Part shown: piece by piece, positions 1-5,351 of the stretch
Layout of the letters: each line of letters opens with the position of its first letter
Position numbering within the stretch: the first letter of the stretch is position 1
NCBI GenBank assembly: GCA_012513625.1
Contig: JAAZBW010000091.1
Location: 1-6,615, forward strand
DNA: 6,615 nt
Direction of reading: 5' to 3'
Source of the DNA: Actinomycetales bacterium
GTDB lineage: Bacteria > Actinomycetota > Actinomycetes > Actinomycetales > Actinomycetaceae
Notes under the pieces: generated by a model
What the model saw: only the letters and a program-made list of their open reading frames with translations
Database searches by the model: none
Told to the model about the DNA's origin: nothing
Program-made: the position numbers and the translations under genes

Positions 1-665
1 AGCACGTCACGGGCGATGATTGCCTCCTCGGCCACGGCCGGCCAGCCCGTGAGGCCGAGCTCCGCGGAGACCACGCCCTCGTGCATCTGGGCGCCCTCGG
101 TCAGCTGCGGATCCTGCGCATGCTGGGCGATCACGCCGTCGAAGGCCTTCACGTACTCGAGCGCACGGCGCATGAGCACCGGGTCGGAGACGCACATCCC
201 GTCGTCGGAGAACATGCGCACCCGGGCGTCCGAGGTGGCCATGGCGCCCAGTTCGGCGAGGTGCCGGCCCTCAAGTCCCACGGAGACGGCGCCCACCGGG
301 CGAACGTCCACCCACCCGGCCTGCTCGCCCAGGTGGGCCACCTGTTCCACCACGCCGGCGGTGTCCGCCACGGGCAACGTGTTCGCCATGGCGTGGACGC
401 AGGTGAAGCCGCCGAGGGCGGCGGCGCGGGTGCCCGTCTCCACGGTCTCCGCGTCCTCGCGCCCGGGCTCGCGCAGGTGGGTGTGGGTGTCCACGAGGCC
501 CGGCAGGGCGATGAGGCCGCTTCCGTCCACGATGACGACGTCGTCACGCTCTGCAGCGGCGTCCCGGGCGGAACTGCCGAGCGCCGCGATCACGCCGTCG
601 GCAAGGAACAGGTCCGTCTCTTCCTCCCCGTAGGGGCGGGGACCGGTGATGAGGTAGCTGGTCAC
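1..665 (-). CDS. pyrC: dihydroorotase, N-terminal part (runs off the left edge)
   Basis: Dihydroorotase interconverts N-carbamoyl-L-aspartate and dihydroorotate, the third step of cytoplasmic UMP synthesis. The first 221 codons are visible. I translated them by hand from a GTG start whose first four bases (GTGA) include the pyrB stop codon. An AGGAAGG ribosome binding site lies 9 nt upstream of this GTG. The amidohydrolase metal motif DTHTHLREPG is at residues 59-68 (metal-ligand His61 and His63, substrate-binding Arg65). It is followed by the MANTLP segment and by IAQHAQDP, which carries a further likely metal-binding His. These mark it as a class I PyrC rather than an allantoinase, and its place after pyrB supports that. 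The full protein is usually about 430 residues, so roughly half lies outside the window, including the later His and the catalytic Asp. It is the third gene of the pyrRBC operon and is translationally coupled to pyrB. Confidence 0.96.
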   Translation of the reverse strand, partial: MTSYLITGPRPYGEEETDLFLADGVIAALGSSARDAAAERDDVVIVDGSGLIALPGLVDTHTHLREPGREDAETVETGTRAAALGGFTCVHAMANTLPVADTAGVVEQVAHLGEQAGWVDVRPVGAVSVGLEGRHLAELGAMATSDARVRMFSDDGMCVSDPVLMRRALEYVKAFDGVIAQHAQDPQLTEGAQMHEGVVSAELGLTGWPAVAEEAIIARDV

Positions 666-1627
666 TGGGGCGAGCCTTCCTGGGAGGCGAGGAGGAGGTA
701 GAGGACGGCCATGCGGACGAATACGCCGTTCGCCACCTGCTGGAGGACCACGGAGCGGTCCGAGTCGGCGGCGTGCGCCGAGATCTCGAGGCCCCGGTTC
801 ATCGGTCCCGGGTGCATCACGATGGAATGCTCGGGGAGGCGGTCGAGGCGCGGCCGGTCGAGGCCGTAGTTGCGGGTGTACTCTTGGGGCGAGGGGAAGA
901 ACCCGCCGCTCGACATCCGCTCCCGTTGGACGCGCAGCATCATGACCGCGTCGGGGCCCTCGGCCAGCACCTCGTCGAAGTCGTAGGAGATCCGGGCATT
1001 CCAGGTCTCGGCTCCCACGGGGATGAGCGTGGAGGGACCCACCACGGAGACGCGCGCGCCGAGGGTGGTGAGGAGGTCCACGTTCGATCGGACCACCCTG
1101 GAGTGGAGGATATCCCCCACGATCACCACGTGCCGGCCTGCCAGATCCGTTCCGTTCTCGGCGCGCTGGCCGCCGCTCCCGAGGTGACGGCGCAGCGTGA
1201 ACGCGTCGAGGAGTGCCTGGGTGGGGTGCTGGTGTGCCCCATCTCCCGCGTTGATGATCGGCACGTCGATCCAGTCCGTGTTCGCGAGCCGGTGCGGGGC
1301 GCCGGAGGCGGAGTGGCGGATCACCACGGCGTCCACGCCCATGGCGTCGAGTGTCTGGGCGGTGTCCTTCAGGGACTCGCCCTTGGAGACCGAGGAACCC
1401 TTTGCCGAGAAGTTGATGACGTCTGCTGAGAGCCGCTTCGCAGCCGTCTCGAACGAGATCCTGGTGCGGGTGGAGTCCTCGAAGAAGAGGTTCACCACGG
1501 TCTTCCCCCGCAGGGTGGGGAGCTTCTTCATCTGCCGGGACTGCGTCTCCGCCATGGCCTCGGCCGTGTCAAGGATCTGCAGGGCCTCGGCCTGGCTGAG
1601 GTCCGCGGCGGCGAGGAGGTGGCGCAT
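662..1627 (-). CDS. pyrB: aspartate carbamoyltransferase catalytic subunit
   Basis: This enzyme condenses carbamoyl phosphate with aspartate to N-carbamoyl-aspartate, the committed step of pyrimidine synthesis in the cytoplasm. The 321 residues are full length for the family. The carbamoyl-phosphate motif STRTR is at residues 52-56. The active-site loop SKGES is at 81-85, RH at 104-105, HPTQALLD at 134-141, and the aspartate-domain motif HPGPMNRG at 272-279. VVIVGDILHSRV (167-178) opens the second domain. The HPTQ and HPGPMNRG pair fits ATCase better than ornithine carbamoyltransferase. The ATG shares one base with the pyrR stop codon (TGATG), and a GGGAG ribosome binding site lies 8 nt upstream inside pyrR. 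The 3' end overlaps pyrC by 4 nt. No regulatory subunit gene (pyrI) is present. Control is therefore expected through PyrR at the leader and through coupled translation. Confidence 0.98.
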   Translation of the reverse strand: MRHLLAAADLSQAEALQILDTAEAMAETQSRQMKKLPTLRGKTVVNLFFEDSTRTRISFETAAKRLSADVINFSAKGSSVSKGESLKDTAQTLDAMGVDAVVIRHSASGAPHRLANTDWIDVPIINAGDGAHQHPTQALLDAFTLRRHLGSGGQRAENGTDLAGRHVVIVGDILHSRVVRSNVDLLTTLGARVSVVGPSTLIPVGAETWNARISYDFDEVLAEGPDAVMMLRVQRERMSSGGFFPSPQEYTRNYGLDRPRLDRLPEHSIVMHPGPMNRGLEISAHAADSDRSVVLQQVANGVFVRMAVLYLLLASQEGSPQ

Positions 1628-2172
1628 CAGTTGTGCTCCCGCCCGGCCGGAGGCTCGATGGTGACCGAGTCCTCGCCGTCGATCTCGCTCAGGTGCACGG
1701 TCACTCGTTCATCGGCCGCCGTGGGAAGGTTCTTGCCCACGAAGTCGGGCCGGACCGGGAGCTCGCGGTGCCCGCGGTCCACGAGGACCGCCAGCTGGAT
1801 CCGGGCCGGACGGCCGTGGTCCGCGAGTGCGTCGAGCGCCGCACGGACCGTGCGACCGGAGAAGAGGACGTCGTCGATCAGGACCACCACCCGGCCCTCG
1901 ATTCCGCCTGCCGGGATCTCCGTGCGTTCGAGCGTCCGCAGGGGCTGGGCATGGAGGTCGTCGCGGTAGGCAGTGATATCGAGCGACCCCGTGGGGACGG
2001 GCCCCTCCGTTGCCGCGATCCGCTCCGAGATCCGCCGTGCGAGTGGGACACCGCGGGTGGGGACTCCGAGGAGGACCAGGCCCTTCGCCCCTCCGTTGCG
2101 CTCCAGGATCTCGTGTGCGATCCGCGTGAGCGACCGCTCGATCTCCGGGCCTGTGAGGACTTCACGTACCAT
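1627..2172 (-). CDS. pyrR: bifunctional pyr operon regulator / uracil phosphoribosyltransferase
   Basis: PyrR is an RNA-binding protein that senses UMP/UTP and PRPP and represses pyr genes by binding a hairpin in their mRNA. Many members also convert uracil plus PRPP to UMP. The 181 residues equal the usual length. The PRPP loop VVLIDDVLFSGRT is at residues 96-108, with the acidic pair D100-D101. LGVPTRGVPLA (35-45) is the conserved segment shared by type I phosphoribosyltransferases of this family, and DRGHRELPVRPDFVGKN (132-148) is a PyrR signature. The ATG is supported by AAGGAG 9 nt upstream. It is the first gene of the pyr operon, 73 nt after nusB, and a PyrR target hairpin sits just ahead of its ribosome binding site, suggesting autoregulation. 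Its stop overlaps the pyrB start by one base. Whether it retains phosphoribosyltransferase activity cannot be judged from sequence. Confidence 0.97.
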   Translation of the reverse strand: MVREVLTGPEIERSLTRIAHEILERNGGAKGLVLLGVPTRGVPLARRISERIAATEGPVPTGSLDITAYRDDLHAQPLRTLERTEIPAGGIEGRVVVLIDDVLFSGRTVRAALDALADHGRPARIQLAVLVDRGHRELPVRPDFVGKNLPTAADERVTVHLSEIDGEDSVTIEPPAGREHN

Positions 2173-2181
2173 GTGCCTGCT

Positions 2182-2187
2182 CTCCTT
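2182..2187 (-). promoter_or_regulatory. pyrR ribosome binding site
   Basis: AAGGAG lies 9 nt before the pyrR ATG, within a longer purine run GGAGAAGGAG (2182-2191). The 3' arm of the PyrR-binding hairpin ends at the upstream edge of this run. A bound repressor would therefore sit over or beside the ribosome landing site. Confidence 0.85.
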
Positions 2188-2189
2188 CT

Positions 2190-2205
2190 CCGCCTCACGG
2201 GACGG
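2190..2205 (-). promoter_or_regulatory. PyrR-binding RNA hairpin in the pyr leader
   Basis: Read on the minus strand, the 16 nt CCGTCCCGTGAGGCGG fold into a five-pair stem (CCG/CGG and CC/GG) with one bulged U and the loop CGUGA. The central twelve bases GUCCCGUGAGGC fit RUCCNGNGAGGY at every position, which is the core of the PyrR-binding-loop consensus from Bacillus and other bacteria. Only the two outermost consensus bases differ. It lies 17 nt before the pyrR ATG and abuts the ribosome binding site, with no terminator hairpin in the leader. By analogy with Mycobacterium smegmatis, where PyrR represses translation, UMP-bound PyrR probably blocks initiation here rather than causing attenuation. 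The match and fold are seen in the sequence. The mechanism is inferred. Confidence 0.82.
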
Positions 2206-2229
2206 TGTTAAAGGAATCGGTTCGCGTTC

Positions 2230-2235
2230 ATGTTA
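2230..2235 (-). promoter_or_regulatory. possible -10 element for the pyrRBC operon
   Basis: TAACAT fits the actinobacterial TANNNT pattern and lies just after the nusB stop. Transcription from it would start near 2223 and give a leader of about 50 nt that contains the whole PyrR-binding hairpin. No convincing -35 box is visible, so this is only a candidate. The operon could also be read through from nusB. Confidence 0.3.
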
Positions 2236-2245
2236 GACCCGCGGC

Positions 2246-2965
2246 TCAGCTCCCCGGGTGCTCCCCCACGGAGCGCTCCGTCACATCTCCCTGTTCCGGT
2301 GCGGGAAGCTCATCGGCCTCTGCGAGTGGCTCGCCAGCCGCCGCGTCTGCATCAGACTCCTCTGCGAGTGGCTCGCCAGCCGCCGCGTCTGCGCCAAACT
2401 CCTCTGCGCGTGCCTCGGCGGCCTCCGCGCGTGCCTCGATCGCCTCCGCGCGTGCCCGGGCGGCCTCCCTGCGCGCGCGCTCGGTCTCCTCCTCGGCCTC
2501 GATCTCGGCCACCAGCACCGGCGCGATTATCCGCAGCCGGTCGAGCACCGCGTTGACGAACGCCGGTGAGTCGTCCGTGGAGAGGTCCTGGGCGAGGTTC
2601 ACGGCCTCCGTGATCACGATCGGGGCATCGAGTTCGGCGTTGAAGAGCAGCTCCCACGTGGCGGTGCGCAGGATGGCGCGGTCCACGGCGGGAAGGCGGT
2701 CGAGCGTCCACCCCTGGAGGTAGGTGGCCAGCACCCGGTCGATTCCGGCGGCGTGCTCGGCGAGTCCCGCCACCATGTCCGCCGAGTACTGGGGAAGGGT
2801 GGTCTGCGCGGCCGTGACCGAGAGGCGCTCCTGCAGGAGGCGACCCAGCGCCTTCCCCGAATACCGGCCACGCTGGTCGGCCTCGAACACCACATCGACG
2901 GCACGCCGGCGCGCCTTGGTGCGGGCGGTGGTCCGGTGGGGTGAGCGAGTCGAGTGCGCGTCCAC
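2246..2965 (-). CDS. nusB: transcription antitermination factor NusB with a long repetitive C-terminal tail
   Basis: NusB binds boxA RNA with NusE (ribosomal protein S10) in the antitermination complex that acts on rRNA operons. The all-helical core spans about residues 11-150. It begins with the basic RNA-binding segment ARTKARRRAVDVVFEAD and includes VDRAILRTATWELLF and ITEAVNLAQDLSTDDSPAFV, which are characteristic of the family. A typical NusB is about 135-160 residues. This one has nearly 90 extra at the C terminus, rich in Ala, Glu and Arg with 7-residue periodicity, then two 14-residue copies of a segment containing ADAAAGEPLAE. The start is uncertain. GTG at 2965 (239 residues) follows the efp stop by 1 nt and is preferred. 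GTG at 2995 (249 residues) would overlap efp by 29 nt. Neither has a clear ribosome binding site, so translation is probably coupled to efp. Function is secure from the core; the role of the tail is unknown. Confidence 0.93.
   Translation of the reverse strand: MDAHSTRSPHRTTARTKARRRAVDVVFEADQRGRYSGKALGRLLQERLSVTAAQTTLPQYSADMVAGLAEHAAGIDRVLATYLQGWTLDRLPAVDRAILRTATWELLFNAELDAPIVITEAVNLAQDLSTDDSPAFVNAVLDRLRIIAPVLVAEIEAEEETERARREAARARAEAIEARAEAAEARAEEFGADAAAGEPLAEESDADAAAGEPLAEADELPAPEQGDVTERSVGEHPGS
2317..2400 (-). repeat. two tandem 42-bp repeats inside nusB
   Basis: Two adjacent 42-bp units (2317-2358 and 2359-2400) are identical over their first 34 bases, then agree at 5 of the last 8. They are in frame and encode two 14-residue copies containing ADAAAGEPLAE in the NusB tail. 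The near-identity at DNA level suggests a recent duplication, and the tract may vary in copy number between strains. Confidence 0.93.
2401..2463 (-). repeat. three 21-bp repeats inside nusB, contiguous with the 42-bp pair
   Basis: Units start at 2401, 2422 and 2443, each opening CCTCYGCGCGTGCC on the plus strand. They encode heptads of the form AEAxEAR, a likely charged helix or coiled coil. The neighbouring 42-bp units are twice this length and also begin CCTCTGCG. The whole tract 2317-2463 (147 bp, seven units) may thus derive from one 21-bp ancestor, in steps that keep both reading frame and heptad phase. Confidence 0.8.
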
Positions 2966-2966
2966 G

Positions 2967-3530
2967 TCAGTTGGTGGCGCGGCCGAGGTAGTCACCGGTC
3001 CGCGTGTCCACGCGCACCTTGGTGCCCTGTTCGAGGAAGAGGGGCACGAGGATCTCGTAACCCGTCTCCACCGTGGCCGGCTTGGTGCCCGCCGAGGAGC
3101 GGTCGCCCTGCAGGCCCGGCTCCGTGTAGGTGATCTCGAGGATCACAGAGGCGGGCATCTCCACGAAGAGGATCTGGCCCTCGTGCTGGGCGAGCACCAC
3201 GTTCTGGTTCTCCACCATAAAGTTGGCGGCCTCCCCCACCACGTCTGCCGGCACCATCACCTGGTCGTACGTGGTGGTATCCATGAATACGAAGTCGGTG
3301 CCGTCTCGGTAGAGGAACTGGAAGTCCTGCCGGTTCACGGTGGTGGTCTCCACCTTCACGCCCGCATTGAATGTGCGGTCCACCGTCTTGCCGGAGAGGA
3401 CGTTCTTGATCTTGGTGCGGACGAACGCCGGGCCCTTACCAGGCTTGACGTGCAGGAACTCCACCACCTGCCAGAGCTGGCCCTCGATTACCAGCACCAT
3501 GCCGTTCTTGAGATCGTTCGTGGTTGCCAC
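2967..3530 (-). CDS. efp: elongation factor P
   Basis: EF-P binds between the P and E sites of stalled ribosomes and promotes peptide bond formation at consecutive prolines. The 187 residues are normal for the three-domain family. The N-terminal KOW-like domain carries the loop VKPGKGPAF with the functional Lys32 at its tip. The middle OB domain includes DFQFLYRDGTDFVFMDTTTY. The C-terminal OB domain ends TKVRVDTRTGDYLGRA, the standard EF-P signature. The PGKGP loop is the form described in actinobacteria, in which the lysine works without the post-translational modification other bacteria need. No modification genes (epmA/epmB, earP or ymfI types) are nearby. The GTG at 3530 is chosen because AAGGA lies 5 nt upstream and MTb-type EF-Ps start at this ATTND segment. 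The reading frame stays open 18 codons further up, but without homology. nusB follows directly. Confidence 0.98.
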   Translation of the reverse strand: MATTNDLKNGMVLVIEGQLWQVVEFLHVKPGKGPAFVRTKIKNVLSGKTVDRTFNAGVKVETTTVNRQDFQFLYRDGTDFVFMDTTTYDQVMVPADVVGEAANFMVENQNVVLAQHEGQILFVEMPASVILEITYTEPGLQGDRSSAGTKPATVETGYEILVPLFLEQGTKVRVDTRTGDYLGRATN

Positions 3531-3535
3531 AGTGG

Positions 3536-3540
3536 TCCTT
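3536..3540 (-). promoter_or_regulatory. efp ribosome binding site
   Basis: AAGGA lies 5 nt before the GTG at 3530. It decides the efp start in favour of the 187-residue protein over the longer open frame that reaches 3584. Confidence 0.8.
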
Positions 3541-3565
3541 CGGGTTCGTTGCGTTTTCCGCGCCC

Positions 3566-3571
3566 AGCCTA
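3566..3571 (-). promoter_or_regulatory. possible -10 element for efp
   Basis: TAGGCT on the minus strand fits the actinobacterial TANNNT -10 pattern. It lies 35 nt before the efp GTG, which would give a 5' leader of about 28 nt. No clear -35 hexamer precedes it. It sits in the only gap between aroK-like and efp, where a separate efp-nusB transcript would be expected to begin. This is a candidate only. Confidence 0.35.
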
Positions 3572-3591
3572 GTACAGGGCCCACCTCCCAT

Positions 3592-3607
3592 CCCCCGACG
3601 GCGGGGG
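3592..3607 (-). terminator. GC-only hairpin between aroK-like and efp (weak terminator candidate)
   Basis: CCCCCG and CGGGGG form a perfect six-pair stem around the loop CCGT, 20 nt after the aroK-like stop codon. No U-run follows, so it is not a standard intrinsic terminator. Hairpins without U-tracts have been proposed as terminators in actinobacteria. It may instead protect mRNA ends or be incidental in GC-rich DNA. Confidence 0.35.
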
Positions 3608-3626
3608 TCCTGGACGGTGGCTCGTG

Positions 3627-4121
3627 TCACCTCGGCACTGCCTCCTCGACGGCGTCCGCGACCTCCTCTAGTCCCAGCGAGCCCACCGCCACAACTGTGC
3701 CGGCGAGCGAGCGGTAGCCCGGGTCGCGCTCGTCGAGGAGCGCCTTCCATACCGCTCGGCTGCCGAACAGGCTGACGGGCTGGGGGGCGTTGAGCCCGGA
3801 GCGGCGGAAGGTGTGCGCGAGGTCCGAAGCCAGGTAGACCACGTCTGCCCCATGGAGGGCAGACCTGGCCGCCTCACCGCCTGCCACTGCGGAGCTGACG
3901 GCCACCACGGTGCCCTCGGCGAGCACCTCTCGCAGCGTGGAGAGTGCGCGTTCCGCGACGGCGGCGCTCCCGCCCTCGAGCAGCAGGTCACCAAGGTGGC
4001 CGTGCCGCTCCGCCACGGCCTCGTCCAGGTCCACGAACGTGAGGCCGCGGCGTTCGGCCACCAAGCGTCCCACCGCAGTCTTGCCGCTCCCGGGTGGCCC
4101 CACGAGGGCGAGCGGCCTCAC
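3627..4121 (-). CDS. shikimate kinase-like P-loop protein with an altered substrate site
   Basis: By position (right after aroC) and fold this is an AroK homologue. AroK phosphorylates shikimate at the 3-hydroxyl. The 164 residues match the family length. The GTG start overlaps the aroC stop (GTGA), and GGGAG lies close upstream. Seen and expected: Walker A GPPGSGKT (8-15), FVDLDEAV with the acidic pair D31 and D33, VVYL (94-97), R106-R107, and DERDPGYRSLA with R132. Compared from memory with Mycobacterium tuberculosis shikimate kinase, which aligns nearly without gaps over most of its length, several key positions have changed. The GGG loop (79-81) is SSA at 76-78. The shikimate-binding Arg58 in EFRR is Ala56. 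The lid Arg117 in RPLL is Gln114, in PQPVSL. ATP binding is therefore plausible but shikimate phosphorylation doubtful. The frame is intact and GC-rich at third positions, so it looks maintained rather than decaying. Databases will probably label it shikimate kinase (aroK); I leave the symbol blank for that reason. Confidence 0.85.
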   Translation of the reverse strand: MRPLALVGPPGSGKTAVGRLVAERRGLTFVDLDEAVAERHGHLGDLLLEGGSAAVAERALSTLREVLAEGTVVAVSSAVAGGEAARSALHGADVVYLASDLAHTFRRSGLNAPQPVSLFGSRAVWKALLDERDPGYRSLAGTVVAVGSLGLEEVADAVEEAVPR

Positions 4122-5320
4122 AGCTCTCCCGCCTGCCGCGCGGCGGACGCGGTGGCGGACCCCACAGCCGCGAGGTATGCGGCGAGGTTGCGTCGGGCCT
4201 CCTCCACGGAGTCTCCCCCGGTCTTCTCGAGCAGGGCTCCCGCGAGCTCGATCGCCACCATGGTCTGGGCCACCACCGCGGCGGGTGCCACCGCGCACGT
4301 GTCCGAGCGCTGGTTGATGGCGGTGGCCGGCTCCCCCGTTTCCGTATCTATGGTCCGGAGGGCCCGCGGAATCGAGGAGATGGGCTTGAGTGCAGCGCGG
4401 ACCACCACGGGCAGGCCGTTCGACGTTCCGCCCTCGATCCCACCCGCGCGGTTGGTCCCACGCCCGCCCACCAGAATTTCATCGTGGGCCTGCGAACCAC
4501 GGCGGGCCGCGGTGGCGAATCCGTCGCCGATCTCCACACCCTTGATCGCCTGGATGGACATGACCGCACCGGCGAGGCGGGCATCGAGCCGGTCCTGGCC
4601 GCGCACGTGGGTGGCAAGGCCCACGGGCACGCCGTAGGCGATCACCTCCACCACGCCGCCGAGCGTGTCCGCATCCCCGTGGGCTCCATCGATCTCGGCC
4701 ACGAATGCCGCGTCCCAGCCGGGATCCAGGCAGCGGACGGCACTCGCATCGAGCGCCGCGGTGGCCTCCGGACCAGGCCGGGGTGCGTCGTCGGGAATCG
4801 CGGCGGAACCCACTGCGGTGACGTGGGAGACGAGCCGGATACCGGCCACCTGCTCGAGGATGGCCTCCGCGAGGGTACCGACGACCACGCGGGCGGCGGT
4901 CTCACGGGCGGAGGCGCGCTCGAGCACGGGGCGGACGTCGTCGTGGCCATACTTGACCATCCCCGCGAGGTCGGCGTGGCCGGGGCGGGGCCGGGTGAGG
5001 GGTGCGCCGCGGCCCGAGGTGGTGGGCTCCCAGCCCTCGACGGGGTCCGCCGCCATGACGGTCTCCCACCGGGGCCACTCGGAGTTGCCGATCATGACGG
5101 CCACGGGTGAGCCGAGGGTGCGACCGTGGCGCACGCCCCCGAGGATCGTGACCTCGTCCTGCTCGAACTTCATGCGGGCGCCGCGGCCGTGTCCGAGACG
5201 GCGCCGGGCCAGGGCGGCGCGGAACTGTTCGGAGGTGATCCCGACGCCGGCGGGGACGCCCTCGGCGAGGGCGACGAGCGCCGGGCCGTGCGACTCCCCT
5301 GCGGTGTGCCAGCTGAACAT
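4118..5320 (-). CDS. aroC: chorismate synthase
   Basis: Chorismate synthase removes phosphate from EPSP using reduced FMN, giving chorismate, the branch point to aromatic amino acids, folate and menaquinone. The 400 residues are typical. Conserved motifs are TAGESHG (6-12, catalytic His11), the FMN-site segment GRGARMKFEQD (45-55), GGVRHGRTLGSPVAV (61-75), TRPRPGHADL (109-118, catalytic His115), RASARETAARV (135-145), GGIEGGTSNGLP (293-304) and INQRSDTCAV (335-344). The active site looks complete. The ATG at 5320 starts exactly at the conserved N terminus (MFSWHTAGESHG). The frame stays open to 5386, but the extra residues have no family resemblance. The ribosome binding site is weak. The gene lies 31 nt after the prepilin peptidase and overlaps the aroK-like gene by 4 nt, so they are probably co-transcribed. 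Confidence 0.98.
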   Translation of the reverse strand: MFSWHTAGESHGPALVALAEGVPAGVGITSEQFRAALARRRLGHGRGARMKFEQDEVTILGGVRHGRTLGSPVAVMIGNSEWPRWETVMAADPVEGWEPTTSGRGAPLTRPRPGHADLAGMVKYGHDDVRPVLERASARETAARVVVGTLAEAILEQVAGIRLVSHVTAVGSAAIPDDAPRPGPEATAALDASAVRCLDPGWDAAFVAEIDGAHGDADTLGGVVEVIAYGVPVGLATHVRGQDRLDARLAGAVMSIQAIKGVEIGDGFATAARRGSQAHDEILVGGRGTNRAGGIEGGTSNGLPVVVRAALKPISSIPRALRTIDTETGEPATAINQRSDTCAVAPAAVVAQTMVAIELAGALLEKTGGDSVEEARRNLAAYLAAVGSATASAARQAGEL

Positions 5321-5351
5321 GTTCTCGATTCTGCCGTATTGGATGAGGGGT

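Noticed and set aside
16..701. Overlapping plus-strand open frames opposite pyrC
   Set aside because: pyrC translates cleanly on the minus strand with catalytic motifs. The opposite frames show no family features.
2173..2245. A terminator-antiterminator attenuator in the pyr leader
   Set aside because: The 73-nt leader has room only for the PyrR-binding hairpin and ribosome binding site, with no second hairpin or U-run.
2205..2723. Ser/Ala-rich plus-strand frame across the nusB tail
   Set aside because: Its repeats are the antisense of the NusB repeats, and the NusB core continues in frame into them on the minus strand.
3531..3584. An 18-residue N-terminal extension of EF-P
   Set aside because: The extra residues are not EF-P-like, and the internal GTG has a good ribosome binding site 5 nt upstream.
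3800..4000. A frameshift as the reason for missing shikimate-kinase motifs
   Set aside because: Conserved segments on both sides (DLDEAV, VVYL, DERDPGY) are in one frame with matching spacing, and the other frames do not restore GGG or FRxxE. The changes are substitutions.
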